DNA from: Thermomonas beijingensis
GTDB lineage: Bacteria; Pseudomonadota; Gammaproteobacteria; Xanthomonadales; Xanthomonadaceae
DNA length: 64,000 nucleotides
Assembly: GCF_020034655.1 (NCBI RefSeq)
Contig: NZ_JAIQDJ010000009.1
Span: 1 to 64,000, forward strand
Reading direction: 5' to 3'
Part shown: positions 10,218 through 18,664 of the stretch, piece by piece
How the letters are laid out: each line of letters opens with the position of its first letter
Position numbering within the stretch: the stretch's first letter is position 1
Notes under the pieces: model-generated
The model's database searches: none
Told to the model about the DNA's origin: nothing
What the model saw: the letters and a program-made list of their open reading frames with translations, nothing else
Program-made: the position numbers and the translations under genes

Positions 10218-12749
10218 TCAGGTCGCCACTGGTGGATGGCGCCGCTCCCAGCGCCGGAAGAACCAGCGCTTCACCAGCTCCACCAGCAGCAGGTAGGCCG
10301 CCACCATCGCGCCGAGGATGGCGAAAAACTCCGGCGGCAGCGGCACCAAGCCCAGCATCGCGGCCAGCGGCGTGTACGGCAGGATGGCGGCGAGCGCGAC
10401 GATGCCCAGCGAGGTGGCGACGAGTAGCGGATGCGGGCGGCTTTTCAGCGGATTGCCGCGGGTACGGATGATGAAGATCACCAGCACCTGGGTGGCCAGC
10501 GATTCTACGAACCAGCCGGTGTGGAACTCGCGCTCGCCGGCCTCCAGCACCTTGAGCAACACATAGAACGTCAGGAAGTCGAACAGCGAACTGATCGGAC
10601 CGATGGTCGCCATGAAGTCGCGGATGAAGGCCATGTCCCAGCGCCGCGGGCGGGCGAGGTCGGCATCGTCCACGTTGTCCAGCGGCAGCGGCGTTTCCGA
10701 CAGGTCGTAGAGGAAGTTGTTGAGCAACACCTGCAGCGGCAGCATCGGCAGGTACGGCAGAAACAGCGTGGCTGCGGCCATCGAGAACATGTTCCCGAAG
10801 TTGGAGCTGGTGGCCATCATGATGTACTTCATGACGTTGCCGAAGGTCCGCCGGCCTTCGATGATGCCGTCATGCAGCACGCCCAGGTCCGAGCGCATCA
10901 GGATCATCGCCGCCGCCTGCTTGGCCACGTCCACGCCGCTTTCCACCGAAATGCCGACGTCGGCGGCATGCAGCGAGGGCGCGTCGTTGATGCCGTCGCC
11001 CATGTAGCCGACCACGTGCCCGCGCGCCTTGAGCGCCAGCAGCACGCGCGTCTTCTGCTGCGGGTTGGCACGCGCGAACAGGTTGACGCTCGCCACCCCC
11101 GCGCGCAGGGCATCATCGTTCATCGCCTCGATCTGCGCGCCGGTGAGCACGCCGGTGACCGCCAGGCCCAGTTCGCCGCAGACGTGGCGCGCCACCAGCT
11201 CGTTGTCGCCGGTGACGATCTTGACCGCCACGCCGCTGGCCGCCAGCGCTGCCAGCGCTGGCTTGGCGCTTTGCTTGGGGGGGTCGAGGAAGGCGACGAA
11301 GCCCGCCAGCACCAGCGTGGTTTCGTCGGCGGCGGTGGCGTCAATGAAATCACCCGGTTCGGCGCGCCAGGCCACCGCCAGCACGCGGAAGCCCTGGTCG
11401 GCCAGGCGATCAAGCAGGCTGGTGCAGGCCTGCCGGCGGCGATCGTCCAGCGCGTCGGTGCGTGGCGATCCGTCGGCATCCGTACCGTCCTCCACCTGCG
11501 TGCAGACGCGCAGCACGTCCTCCGGCGCGCCCTTGACGATCAGCAGGCGCTGCGTGGCGTCCTCCACCAGTACCGACACCCGCCGGCGCTCGAAGTCGAA
11601 CGGCACCTCGTCCAGCTTGCGCCAGCCGGAGACATCGACCTCGCCGTGCGCAAGGATGGCATCGTCCAGCGGACTCTTCAGGCCGCTCTCGTTGGCGCTG
11701 TTGAGGAAGGCCAGCCGCAGCACCCGCGCGCTGTCGTTCCCGGCCGGATCCAGATGCTGCTCCAACCGGATTCTCGCCTCGGTCAGGGTGCCGGTCTTGT
11801 CGGTGCACAACACGTCCATCGCGCCCATGTCCTGGATCGCCGACAGGCGCTTGACGATGACCTGCCTGCGCGCCATGCGCAGTGCGCCGCGCGACAGCGT
11901 CACCGACACGATCATCGGCAGCAGCTCCGGGGTCAGCCCGACCGCCAGCGCCACCCCGAACAGGAACGATTCCAGCAGGGGCCGGTGGAACATCGCGTTG
12001 ACCAGGATGGTGAACAACACCAGCAACAGCGTCAGCCGCATGATCAGCAGCCCGAAGCGGCGCGTGCCGATCTCGAAGGCGGTGGGCGGCGGACGCTTCT
12101 CCAGATCTTGGGCGATGCGCCCGATCGCGGTGGCCTTGGCGGTGCGCAACACCCGCACCTGCGCCGAGCCGCTGACCACGTTGCTGCCCATGAACACCTG
12201 GCCGTCGGTCTCGGTGTCGATGCGGTCGACATCCACCGGCGCGGTGGCGGCATGGCGTTCGACAGGGAAAGCCTCACCGGTCAGCAGCGCCTGGTTGACG
12301 AAGAAGTCCTGTGCCAGCAGGACCTGTGCATCGGCGGGCACCAGGTCGCCGGCCGACAGCAACACGACATCGCCGGGCACCAGCTGCTCGGCGGGAATCT
12401 CAGCGCGCGCGCCATCGCGCAGCACGCTCACGTTCAGCGCCACCTGCTGCGACAGCTGCTCCGCGGCCTGGCCGGCCCGGTACTCCTGCACGAAGTCCAG
12501 CACCACGCTCAGCAGCACCATCACCGCGATCACGGCCGCACTGGTCGCATCCCCGGTGGCGGCGGAGATCGCGCAGGCAACCAGCAGCACGATCACCAGC
12601 GGGTTGCCAAAGCGCGCCAGAAACTGCAGTGCGACGCTGCGCCGGTGCGGTTTCAGCACGTTGGGGCCGAAGCGCGCCAGCCGCGCCGCGGCCTCGCTGC
12701 CGGTCAGGCCCGCAGCGGATGGCGATACTGTGCCGGCGATCTTGTCCAT
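10218..12749 (-). CDS. mgtA: Magnesium-translocating P-type ATPase (MgtA/MgtB type)
   Basis: An 843-residue P3B-type ATPase of the inner membrane that imports Mg2+ using ATP. It shows a cation-ATPase N-domain (residues ~14-50), the actuator motif LLTGEAFP, phosphorylation site DKTGTLT with Asp317, the nucleotide/hinge motifs VTGDN and MGDGINDAPS, and the C-terminal membrane helices with MLPLQVLLNNFLYD. It is slightly shorter than E. coli MgtA (898) because the N-terminal tail is short. The start at 12749 begins the conserved part; an upstream in-frame extension to 13004 looks noncoding. The gene is visibly GC-richer than its left neighbours: a hand count of one 60-nt line gave 42 G/C, versus 37 in a line of sppA. 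Transfer or strong codon bias are both possible. Confidence 0.93.
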   Translation of the reverse strand: MDKIAGTVSPSAAGLTGSEAAARLARFGPNVLKPHRRSVALQFLARFGNPLVIVLLVACAISAATGDATSAAVIAVMVLLSVVLDFVQEYRAGQAAEQLSQQVALNVSVLRDGARAEIPAEQLVPGDVVLLSAGDLVPADAQVLLAQDFFVNQALLTGEAFPVERHAATAPVDVDRIDTETDGQVFMGSNVVSGSAQVRVLRTAKATAIGRIAQDLEKRPPPTAFEIGTRRFGLLIMRLTLLLVLFTILVNAMFHRPLLESFLFGVALAVGLTPELLPMIVSVTLSRGALRMARRQVIVKRLSAIQDMGAMDVLCTDKTGTLTEARIRLEQHLDPAGNDSARVLRLAFLNSANESGLKSPLDDAILAHGEVDVSGWRKLDEVPFDFERRRVSVLVEDATQRLLIVKGAPEDVLRVCTQVEDGTDADGSPRTDALDDRRRQACTSLLDRLADQGFRVLAVAWRAEPGDFIDATAADETTLVLAGFVAFLDPPKQSAKPALAALAASGVAVKIVTGDNELVARHVCGELGLAVTGVLTGAQIEAMNDDALRAGVASVNLFARANPQQKTRVLLALKARGHVVGYMGDGINDAPSLHAADVGISVESGVDVAKQAAAMILMRSDLGVLHDGIIEGRRTFGNVMKYIMMATSSNFGNMFSMAAATLFLPYLPMLPLQVLLNNFLYDLSETPLPLDNVDDADLARPRRWDMAFIRDFMATIGPISSLFDFLTFYVLLKVLEAGEREFHTGWFVESLATQVLVIFIIRTRGNPLKSRPHPLLVATSLGIVALAAILPYTPLAAMLGLVPLPPEFFAILGAMVAAYLLLVELVKRWFFRRWERRHPPVAT

Positions 12750-12872
12750 CCGCGCATGATGGCACCAGCCGACGGGCGATGCGTGTCGATGGATGCACAG
12801 GCAGGTAGGCCGCTCGCGCAGCGGCGGCGACATCGGCGACAATCGGGCCAATCCACCACAAACGGACCCACC

Positions 12873-13040
12873 GTGGCCAACTGCCTCGACCAGCTCCGCA
12901 TGCATTCCGCCGTGGGCGCCGATCCCGGTGCCAGCGAGACCATCGCCCGCTGCATGCCAATGGATGTCACCGGCGGGATCCGCAAATTCGCCATCGACCA
13001 GCACAAGCTTGAAGCCTTGCTGGCAGCGGAACTGGGGTAA
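12873..13040 (+). CDS. Small hypothetical protein (55 residues), GTG start
   Basis: A short ORF beginning with GTG and ending in TAA 5 nt before the TRIC-type gene, in the same direction. Third codon positions are strongly G/C, as in real genes of this genome. The product has two Cys residues (CLDQLR near the start, IARCMPMD in the middle) and ends in an amphipathic helix HKLEALLAAEL. I do not recognise the family. It could be a genuine leader protein of the next gene or the surviving 3' part of a longer gene. There is only a weak purine-rich site upstream (ACGGA). Confidence 0.35.
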   Translation: MANCLDQLRMHSAVGADPGASETIARCMPMDVTGGIRKFAIDQHKLEALLAAELG

Positions 13041-13045
13041 GTGCG

Positions 13046-13690
13046 ATGCGCGTGGATAGCGAGTGGGTGCAGGTTGCGCTGCTCACGTTCGACTTGATCG
13101 GCACCTTCGTGTTCGCGCTCAGCGGCGGCGTGCTGGCGGTGCGCAAGCAGCTGGATCTGTTCGGCGTGCTGGTGCTGGCGTGCGCGGCGGCGGTGTCGGG
13201 CGGGATCGTGCGCGATGTGTTGATCGGCGCGCATCCGCCCGCCTCGCTGGCCGACTGGCGCTACCTGGTGGTGGCGATGGCGGCCGGGCTGGTCACTTTC
13301 CGCTGGCACGGCGTGATCGAGCGGCTGCGCAATCCGGTACAACTATTTGATGCCGCTGGCCTTGCGCTGTTCGCGGTGCTGGGCACCGGCAAGGCCTTGG
13401 CGTTCGGGCTGTCGCCATTCGCAGCCATGCTGCTCGGCATCATCACCGGCATTGGTGGCGGCATCGCCCGTGACTTGCTGGTGGTGCGTACACCCGTGGT
13501 ATTGCAGCAAACCGAGCTATATGCCATGGCGGCGCTGGTCGGCAGCGGCATCGTGGCACTGGCGGCCGCCTTCCATCTGCCGCAACACCCAGCGATGGTG
13601 CTGGGTGCCTTGGCCTGCTTCGGCCTGCGTTTCATGAGCATCCGTCGGGGCTGGAAATTGCCGGTGGCGGGTGGATCAGACGGGCGCTGA
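13046..13690 (+). CDS. Trimeric intracellular cation (TRIC) channel family protein, YicG/UPF0126-like
   Basis: A 214-residue membrane protein with seven hydrophobic helices, the size and topology of bacterial TRIC channels. The two-fold repeat is evident: GTFVFALSGGVLAVRK with SGGIVRDVL in the first half and FDAAGLALFAVLGTGKAL with GIGGGIARDLL in the second. The paired GG(I)RD motifs are the conserved kinked helices that line the pore. Bacterial members conduct monovalent cations; some homologues have been tied to glycine import. Proximity to the Mg2+ ATPase gene is suggestive only, since the two are divergent. Confidence 0.85.
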   Translation: MRVDSEWVQVALLTFDLIGTFVFALSGGVLAVRKQLDLFGVLVLACAAAVSGGIVRDVLIGAHPPASLADWRYLVVAMAAGLVTFRWHGVIERLRNPVQLFDAAGLALFAVLGTGKALAFGLSPFAAMLLGIITGIGGGIARDLLVVRTPVVLQQTELYAMAALVGSGIVALAAAFHLPQHPAMVLGALACFGLRFMSIRRGWKLPVAGGSDGR

Positions 13691-13728
13691 ACGCGAAACA
13701 AGTTGCCGAGGTGAACCGGCTTCACGGA

Positions 13729-14229
13729 TCAGGCTTGCACGCCGTTCGTCGCGTTGTTGAATAGGTGCCGGTTGCTCAACACCATGTCGCGGATGATGAA
13801 ATCGAACACAACGAATACCACGCCGATGATACCGCCAAGCAACAGGTTCAGGACGCCGATGACGATCAGCTGGCCAACTCCCTCATACGCAGCAGGGACG
13901 CGTGAATCCCGTGCCAAGATCAGTGGTTGCAACTTCATCCTGGTCGTTGCTGCGTAGATGTTCCAGATGCCGACGATGATCGTGACGATCATCAGTACCT
14001 GCACGATCCCCAAGATCAGCCACAGGATGCCGGAGATGCGTTCGTAATCGGCGATCCGCCTGAGCGTCTGTTCGCCCACGTCATGGCCCGGCATCGGCGT
14101 ATCGACGTCATCGCGAGTGGCGGGGTGCGTGACCTGCGCGTTTACGGGGGGATGCAGGGCGGTTCCGCAGGCGGCGCAAAACCTGCCGCCACTGGAAAGC
14201 GCACAACCACAAGCAGGGCAGAAATGCAT
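13729..14229 (-). CDS. Double-cysteine zinc-ribbon membrane protein
   Basis: A 166-residue protein that starts directly with a zinc ribbon: CPACG at residues 4-8 and CAACG about 15 residues later. A soluble spacer leads to two hydrophobic segments near residues 75-98 (GILWLILGIVQVLMIVTIIV) and 118-150 (VLNLLLGGIIGVVFVVFDFI). The family is not recognised beyond zinc-ribbon domain-containing. The ATG at 14229 is 5 nt after the stop of the larger zinc-ribbon gene, so the two are almost certainly co-transcribed. An upstream in-frame extension to 14346 overlaps that gene and was rejected. Confidence 0.7.
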   Translation of the reverse strand: MHFCPACGCALSSGGRFCAACGTALHPPVNAQVTHPATRDDVDTPMPGHDVGEQTLRRIADYERISGILWLILGIVQVLMIVTIIVGIWNIYAATTRMKLQPLILARDSRVPAAYEGVGQLIVIGVLNLLLGGIIGVVFVVFDFIIRDMVLSNRHLFNNATNGVQA

Positions 14230-14234
14230 ACCGA

Positions 14235-15569
14235 TCAGCGCCTGCAGTTCTGATAGCCAGGTGGCGGGTTGCTGGACCAATGGCCCTCGCACACCTCCAT
14301 GCGGATCCGGTTGCGGCAAGCGCTGCCCAAGAAGCCGGTTGAGCATTCGCTGCGGCGGTTTTCGTACTGTTCATCGGCAGTCGGTTGTTGCTCGACCTCA
14401 CGCTGCCGTGCCGCTTCTGCATGTTGTTGCTCTCGCTCTTCCATCTGTCGCCGCTGTTCGTCCAGACGGTCACGCTCCAGCTGCAAAGCTTCGCGTTGCT
14501 GTTCGATCTCTGCCTGTGCGCGTTGCTGTGCGAGTTCTACCGAATCATTGCCCGGGTACTGATTGACCGCCGCCGCATCCGCCGCCTGTGTGGGCGCGTC
14601 CGATGAGGTAGCCATACCCGTCACCGCCGCGGCGTCGGCCACGCTGGGGCTTGTTGCAGGAAGCACGTCCTGCGGGAGGGCCGCAGGTTGCATCGTGGAC
14701 TGGCTGTTGTCCTGCGTTTTTTTGAAACCGGGCAAGGATATGCCGATCAGGGCGGCCACGAAAATCAGTCCCACCAAGATCAACCCCCAAAGTGCCACAA
14801 ATAAGCCCCAGAAGACGCCCTTCGGCGGCAACGGTGCTTTCTGCCCGGTGTCTTTCCAATGTGCCAGCCAACTCAACTGGCCTTGCAGGTACAAGGCCGT
14901 GAAGAAAAACAGGGTGATTCCACCGATGTGCATGCGGACGCCATGCTTGGGCATCTTGTCGCGCAGCGAGGCTGCCATCGAAAAGAAGGCGCTATACAGG
15001 AACACGACCATCGCAAGTTCCAGCAGCAGCACCGCAATACTGGTTCCCAAGCGAGGTTGCCCGTTGTTGGCCACCGCATTGACGATACCCAGTGGCACGA
15101 TCAATAGCATCCCGACCAATGCGCAGACGAGATAAACGGTCGCATTGCTACCTCTGTCGATCTTCTTCACCCAGCTGGCCTGGATGAAATACCAGACCCA
15201 ACCGAAGATTCCGCAGGACAGCAGCGTGAACAGCAGCACGAGTGCCCAATGCAAGGACGGCGGGCGCGGCAACAATGCGCGCGCCATGTCCGCCTGCTGG
15301 CGGTCATCCACGGATTTCTTGGTTACCGGCAACCCATATTGATCCAGCTGGCGTGCCGGAGTGGTCGCGATCGGAGGAGTTGGAGGAGGAGTTGGAGGAG
15401 GAGTTGGAGGAGGAGTTGGAGGAGGAGTTGGAGGAGGAGTTGGAGGAGGAGTTGGCAGCGCAGGTTCTGCTACAGGCGAGGTGACAGCTTGCGCGGCACC
15501 ACAAAACGTACAGAACGCAGCAGCGGCATCGATTTGCTTGCCGCAGTTTCTGCAAAAGGCATGCGCCAT
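14235..15569 (-). CDS. Zinc-ribbon / Pro-Thr repeat / DUF4234-like membrane protein with coiled coil
   Basis: A 444-residue multidomain protein. An N-terminal zinc ribbon (CRNCG and CTFCG, residues 6-25) is followed by a Pro/Thr repeat with unit PPPT (residues ~38-66) encoded by the 12-bp tandem repeat at 15373-15456. A DUF4234-like membrane region follows (about residues 105-285), with HWALVLLFTLLSCGIFGWVW as its first helix and about five helices in all. A Gln/Glu/Arg-rich coiled coil spans about 345-400. The tail has four Cys residues (CSTGFLGSAC, EVC, NC). The tail may sit outside the membrane and form disulfides. Function unknown. The start at 15569 has GGGAG 6-8 nt upstream. Confidence 0.7.
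   Translation of the reverse strand: MAHAFCRNCGKQIDAAAAFCTFCGAAQAVTSPVAEPALPTPPPTPPPTPPPTPPPTPPPTPPPTPPIATTPARQLDQYGLPVTKKSVDDRQQADMARALLPRPPSLHWALVLLFTLLSCGIFGWVWYFIQASWVKKIDRGSNATVYLVCALVGMLLIVPLGIVNAVANNGQPRLGTSIAVLLLELAMVVFLYSAFFSMAASLRDKMPKHGVRMHIGGITLFFFTALYLQGQLSWLAHWKDTGQKAPLPPKGVFWGLFVALWGLILVGLIFVAALIGISLPGFKKTQDNSQSTMQPAALPQDVLPATSPSVADAAAVTGMATSSDAPTQAADAAAVNQYPGNDSVELAQQRAQAEIEQQREALQLERDRLDEQRRQMEEREQQHAEAARQREVEQQPTADEQYENRRSECSTGFLGSACRNRIRMEVCEGHWSSNPPPGYQNCRR
15373..15456. repeat. 12-bp tandem repeat, seven copies, encoding a Pro/Thr stretch
   Basis: Seven head-to-tail copies of GGAGGAGTTGGA on the plus strand; the seventh ends GGC. The unit is a multiple of three, so copy-number changes would keep the reading frame and only lengthen or shorten the PPPT linker of the overlapping minus-strand gene. 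All copies are identical except the last base, which points to recent expansion by slippage. Confidence 0.95.
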
Positions 15570-15668
15570 CCTGAGCTCCCCCCGAATCACTGCGATCCAA
15601 TCCCCGGTTCAGGATGCACAATTAGCAAGACGGTTGTAAACCCCAGGGAATTTCCGCCCGTAAACGGC

Positions 15669-15694
15669 AACGGCCCGGATCGCTCCGGGCCGTT
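15669..15694 (-). terminator. Hairpin terminator after the LprI-like lipoprotein gene
   Basis: A perfect 11-bp stem (AACGGCCCGGA / TCCGGGCCGTT) with a 4-nt loop lies 22 nt past the stop of the lipoprotein gene. It shares the AACGGCCCGG arm with the hairpin after rpoH. Confidence 0.65.
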
Positions 15695-15715
15695 GGGTTG
15701 CTTGAGGGTACTGAA

Positions 15716-16630
15716 TCAATACATGGCGCGCCTGAATTCCTCGATGCGTGCCCTGGTTGCTGTGGTGTCGCAGTTCAGGCGGTAGATTTCAATCTCGGTC
15801 GGATCCGTGCTGCGCCCCGCTGCTTCCACCTTGCAGTCCACGTCCTTTTTCTTGATCCATGCACGCTGCGCCCCTTGTAGGCGATCGCGGTCTTCTTCTG
15901 AAAGGCCCTTCCAGAGTTCATTGATCGCTTGATTGGCGAGAGTATTTTGCTCCTGGGCCACGCTCAGGTTGGCAGCGCCTTGTTCGGCTTTTAGTTGTGC
16001 TTGTTGTTGCTCGTTTTGCATACGCTGCGCTTCGGCTGCCTGGCTGGCAGCCTCGGCGGCTTTGGCTTCCTGGATTTTCTTCGCTTCGATCATCGGTTTC
16101 AGTAGCGAAGAGCCCACCATTTCGCTGATGAAATCAGCGATCGATTTGGCGTCTGTCAGTTCGGCGTAAACCTTCTTGCCGTCGTCGGTGGGTTGTGCGC
16201 TGTATTCGATGGACTTGGTGAACGCGTTCGCGGCTTGCTCCATCGAGCTGGTGCTGGCCAGTGCGGACACCGTTCCGAAACCAGCCAATTTGCGGCCTTC
16301 TTCGGCAGATTGCAGCAAATCTGGCGGGACAACCAGCTTGATCGTACCCTCACAAAATACTTTGGTGCTGTTGGGGTCTTCTTTTGCGGTGCGGACGTTT
16401 TCGAATGCAAGGGTGAGCTTGCTGAGCGTGGCGCGTGCTGAGGCGGCATTGAATACGGCACTGCCGTCATCATGCTTTTCCTTGGTGATCGATTTCTCGG
16501 CTTCGTCCATGACGATGCTCTTGACCACGGCGAGTTCGTCCGTCCCCGAGCAAGCTGCTTTCTGTTTTCCGCAGCCGACCATGGCCAGCATGGCGATGGC
16601 GATGGCCACCGAACGTGTAGTGCTATGCAT
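15716..16630 (-). CDS. Lipoprotein with C-terminal LprI-like (DUF1311) domain
   Basis: A 304-residue protein with a lipoprotein signal peptide ending in MVGC (Cys20). The middle region is a soluble domain with no family I recognise, then a long Ala/Gln/Glu/Lys coiled coil (about residues 175-225). The C-terminal ~75 residues (LWKGLSEEDRDRLQ, AQRAWIKKKDVDC, later C) match the lysozyme-inhibitor LprI/DUF1311 pattern with its two conserved Cys residues. LprI-type proteins bind or inhibit lysozyme in some bacteria, but this is not shown for all members. It lies upstream of the two zinc-ribbon genes on the same strand, with a terminator-like hairpin between, so it is probably a separate transcript. 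Confidence 0.7.
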   Translation of the reverse strand: MHSTTRSVAIAIAMLAMVGCGKQKAACSGTDELAVVKSIVMDEAEKSITKEKHDDGSAVFNAASARATLSKLTLAFENVRTAKEDPNSTKVFCEGTIKLVVPPDLLQSAEEGRKLAGFGTVSALASTSSMEQAANAFTKSIEYSAQPTDDGKKVYAELTDAKSIADFISEMVGSSLLKPMIEAKKIQEAKAAEAASQAAEAQRMQNEQQQAQLKAEQGAANLSVAQEQNTLANQAINELWKGLSEEDRDRLQGAQRAWIKKKDVDCKVEAAGRSTDPTEIEIYRLNCDTTATRARIEEFRRAMY

Positions 16631-16718
16631 CCTGTCCCCCTGTTGTCGATTCCATGAACGAAAAATCCAGTTTCGTTCAGGAAGGTTGACGGGAGCGCGC
16701 GCCAGTTGTCAATACGCA

Positions 16719-16744
16719 AACGGCCCGGGCTGTGCCGGGCCGTT
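16719..16744 (-). terminator. Hairpin terminator after rpoH
   Basis: A perfect 10-bp stem (AACGGCCCGG / CCGGGCCGTT) with a 6-nt loop lies 24 nt past the rpoH stop, followed on the minus strand by TTTGCG. Confidence 0.7.
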
Positions 16745-16768
16745 CGGATTGACGCGGGCGCGTGCGGA

Positions 16769-17635
16769 TCAGGCCGCGAACAGCGCCTTCATCTTCTTCA
16801 GCGCATTGGCCTCGATCTGGCGGATGCGTTCGGCGGAGACGCCGTATTCGTCGGCCAATTCCTGCAGGGTCACCTTGCTGTCGGCGTCCAGCCAGCGGCG
16901 CTTGATGATGTCGCGGCTGCGGGCGTCGAGTTTGGCCATGCCCTCGCGCAGCACGTCCAGTTGGTCGGCTTCGCTGTCGGCCGATTCGTAAACGCTGGCG
17001 GGGTCGGCGTCGTGTGCAACCAAGTAATTGGCCGGGGCGGGCGGGGCGTGGTCGTCGTCGGCATCATCGGGGGCGTCAAAGCCGATGTCGCGGCCAGACA
17101 GGCGCGCTTCCATCTCCAGCACTTCGCGCTCGGACACGTTCAAGTCCTTGGCCACGGCGCTGACTTCGGCGGCATTGAGCCAGCCCAAGCGCTTTTTTGA
17201 CTTGCGCAGGTTGAAGAACAACTTGCGTTGCGCCTTGGTGGTGGCGACTTTCACGATCCGCCAGTTCTTGATGATGTAGTCGTGCATCTCGGCACGAATC
17301 CAATGCACCGCAAAGCTGACCAAACGCACGCCCACGGCCGGGTCGAAGCGTTTGACTGCTTTCATCAGGCCGATATTGCCTTCCTGGATCAGGTCGCCCA
17401 ACTGCAAGCCGTAGCCGCTGTAGCCGCGCGCCACGTGCACCACGAAGCGCAGGTGCGAGAGGATCAAATCTTGCGCAGCGCCAATGTCATTGTGGTCGCG
17501 CAGGCGCACGGCCAAGGCATGTTCGTCTTCGGCGGTGAGCACCGGAATTTCGTGCACGCCGCTGATGTAGGCTTCCAGCGAGCCGATCGCGCTGGGGATC
17601 GGCAGGTTGTTGGCAACAAGTGCGGTGGATGTCAT
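16769..17635 (-). CDS. rpoH: RNA polymerase sigma-32 factor RpoH
   Basis: A 288-residue group 3 sigma factor that directs RNA polymerase to heat-shock promoters. Region 2 ([58 protein letters not shown]), the RpoH box ([12 protein letters not shown]) that distinguishes sigma-32 from the housekeeping factor, and region 4 ([20 protein letters not shown]) are all clear. Length matches E. coli RpoH (284). The start at 17635 has GAGGGA upstream with about 8 nt spacing; an in-frame ATG at 17674 is less well placed. It is monocistronic and ends in a hairpin. Confidence 0.97.
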   Translation of the reverse strand: MTSTALVANNLPIPSAIGSLEAYISGVHEIPVLTAEDEHALAVRLRDHNDIGAAQDLILSHLRFVVHVARGYSGYGLQLGDLIQEGNIGLMKAVKRFDPAVGVRLVSFAVHWIRAEMHDYIIKNWRIVKVATTKAQRKLFFNLRKSKKRLGWLNAAEVSAVAKDLNVSEREVLEMEARLSGRDIGFDAPDDADDDHAPPAPANYLVAHDADPASVYESADSEADQLDVLREGMAKLDARSRDIIKRRWLDADSKVTLQELADEYGVSAERIRQIEANALKKMKALFAA

Positions 17636-17774
17636 GGTGGTGTCCCTCATGCCTTGGATTCTAGCAGTCGCCATCTTTGACTGCTAACTGCTTGAAGAGT
17701 TCCCTTGCGTTCCATTCATGGAATGATGCGGGTGCTTCCGACACAGTGAGTTGATATGCGGCCGCCCAGGCCGA

Positions 17775-18479
17775 TTACAAGCCTGCAGCGAGGTTCGCCA
17801 GTGGCGGCAATGCCCATTCGATAGGGGATTGGCCATTCCGGGCAAGGTATTGATTCGTTGATGAAAAATGCCCGCAGCCCAGAAACCCGCGATGTGCCGA
17901 TAGCGGCGAAGGGTGTGGTGCTTTCAGTACGCGATGGCGGCGCGGGTCGATCACTGCGCCCTTCTTTTGTGCGTAGCTGCCCCACAGTAAAAACACCAGC
18001 CCGTCGCGCTCACGGTTCAGCACATCGATGACATGGTCGGTGAAGCCTTCCCAACCCTTGCCCTGATGGCTGCCGGGCTTGCCGTCTTCCACGGTGAGCA
18101 CCGCATTGAGCAGCAAGACGCCTTGCTGTGCCCACGGCAGCAGATAACCGTGATCGGGGCGGGTGAAGCCGGTGCTGGCCTCCAATTCCTTGTAAATATT
18201 GAGCAGTGACGGCGGCACCGGCACACCCGGCAGCACCGAGAAGCACAGCCCATGCGCCTGGCCCGGCCCGTGATAAGGGTCTTGCCCAAGGATGACCAGC
18301 TTCACCGCATTGAACGGAGTGGCATTGAAAGCGGCAAAGATGTCGCGCCCGGGCGGATACACCGTGGCTCCGGCCGCTTTGCGCTGACGCAGGAAATGGG
18401 CGAGCTGCTGCATGTCCTCGCGCGCAAACCAGTCACCGATGCGCGCCTTCCAGCTGGGCTCCAATTGCAACGCGGCCAT
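17775..18479 (-). CDS. ung: Uracil-DNA glycosylase (family 1)
   Basis: A 234-residue base-excision repair enzyme that removes uracil from DNA. Family signatures are [17 protein letters not shown] (water-activating Asp and the PYHG loop), the Phe-containing substrate pocket [11 protein letters not shown], and the intercalation loop [11 protein letters not shown] with the catalytic His. Size matches E. coli Ung (229). Its ATG overlaps the TGA of the upstream 60-residue gene (TGATG), indicating translational coupling in a ubiE-small protein-ung unit. Confidence 0.97.
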   Translation of the reverse strand: MAALQLEPSWKARIGDWFAREDMQQLAHFLRQRKAAGATVYPPGRDIFAAFNATPFNAVKLVILGQDPYHGPGQAHGLCFSVLPGVPVPPSLLNIYKELEASTGFTRPDHGYLLPWAQQGVLLLNAVLTVEDGKPGSHQGKGWEGFTDHVIDVLNRERDGLVFLLWGSYAQKKGAVIDPRRHRVLKAPHPSPLSAHRGFLGCGHFSSTNQYLARNGQSPIEWALPPLANLAAGL

Positions 18480-18661
18480 CAGATCACGCCGCGTTTTTTT
18501 TCCAGCAGCAGATACCCGATGCCGACTGCGCCGCCGATACCCAGCGACAGCAACCCACCCAGCGGGCTAAGCCAATACGCCAGACCTGCTGCGATCAGAC
18601 CCAGGATGACAAATTGCGAATAGCGCCAGCGGCTTTCGCGGAAACTTTTCAGCTCGCCCAT
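18479..18661 (-). CDS. Small membrane protein between ubiE and ung
   Basis: A 60-residue protein with one long or two short hydrophobic segments ([19 protein letters not shown] and [18 protein letters not shown]) flanked by Arg/Lys-rich ends, consistent with a two-helix hairpin in the inner membrane. No named family is recognised. It starts 3 nt after the ubiE stop and its TGA overlaps the ung start, so it is probably a real, co-translated gene. Confidence 0.7.
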   Translation of the reverse strand: MGELKSFRESRWRYSQFVILGLIAAGLAYWLSPLGGLLSLGIGGAVGIGYLLLEKKRGVI

Positions 18662-18664
18662 CGC

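Noticed and set aside
10431-12872. Long plus-strand frame opposite mgtA
   Set aside because: Antisense to a fully conserved ATPase, with His/Gln/Arg-rich translation; only the last 56 codons (12873-13040) lie outside and look coding.
12750-13004. N-terminal extension of the Mg2+ ATPase up to an ATG at 13004
   Set aside because: The extra 85 residues are His/Gly/Cys-rich with no similarity to MgtA, and they overlap the small ORF on the other strand.
15373-15456. Tandem repeats as a CRISPR array
   Set aside because: The units are 12 bp with no spacers, and they encode a Pro/Thr linker in frame.
17690-17735. Possible heat-shock promoter CTTGAA plus a downstream CCATTCAT on the plus strand
   Set aside because: No plus-strand gene follows for over 1.5 kb; the spacing and -10 are poor.
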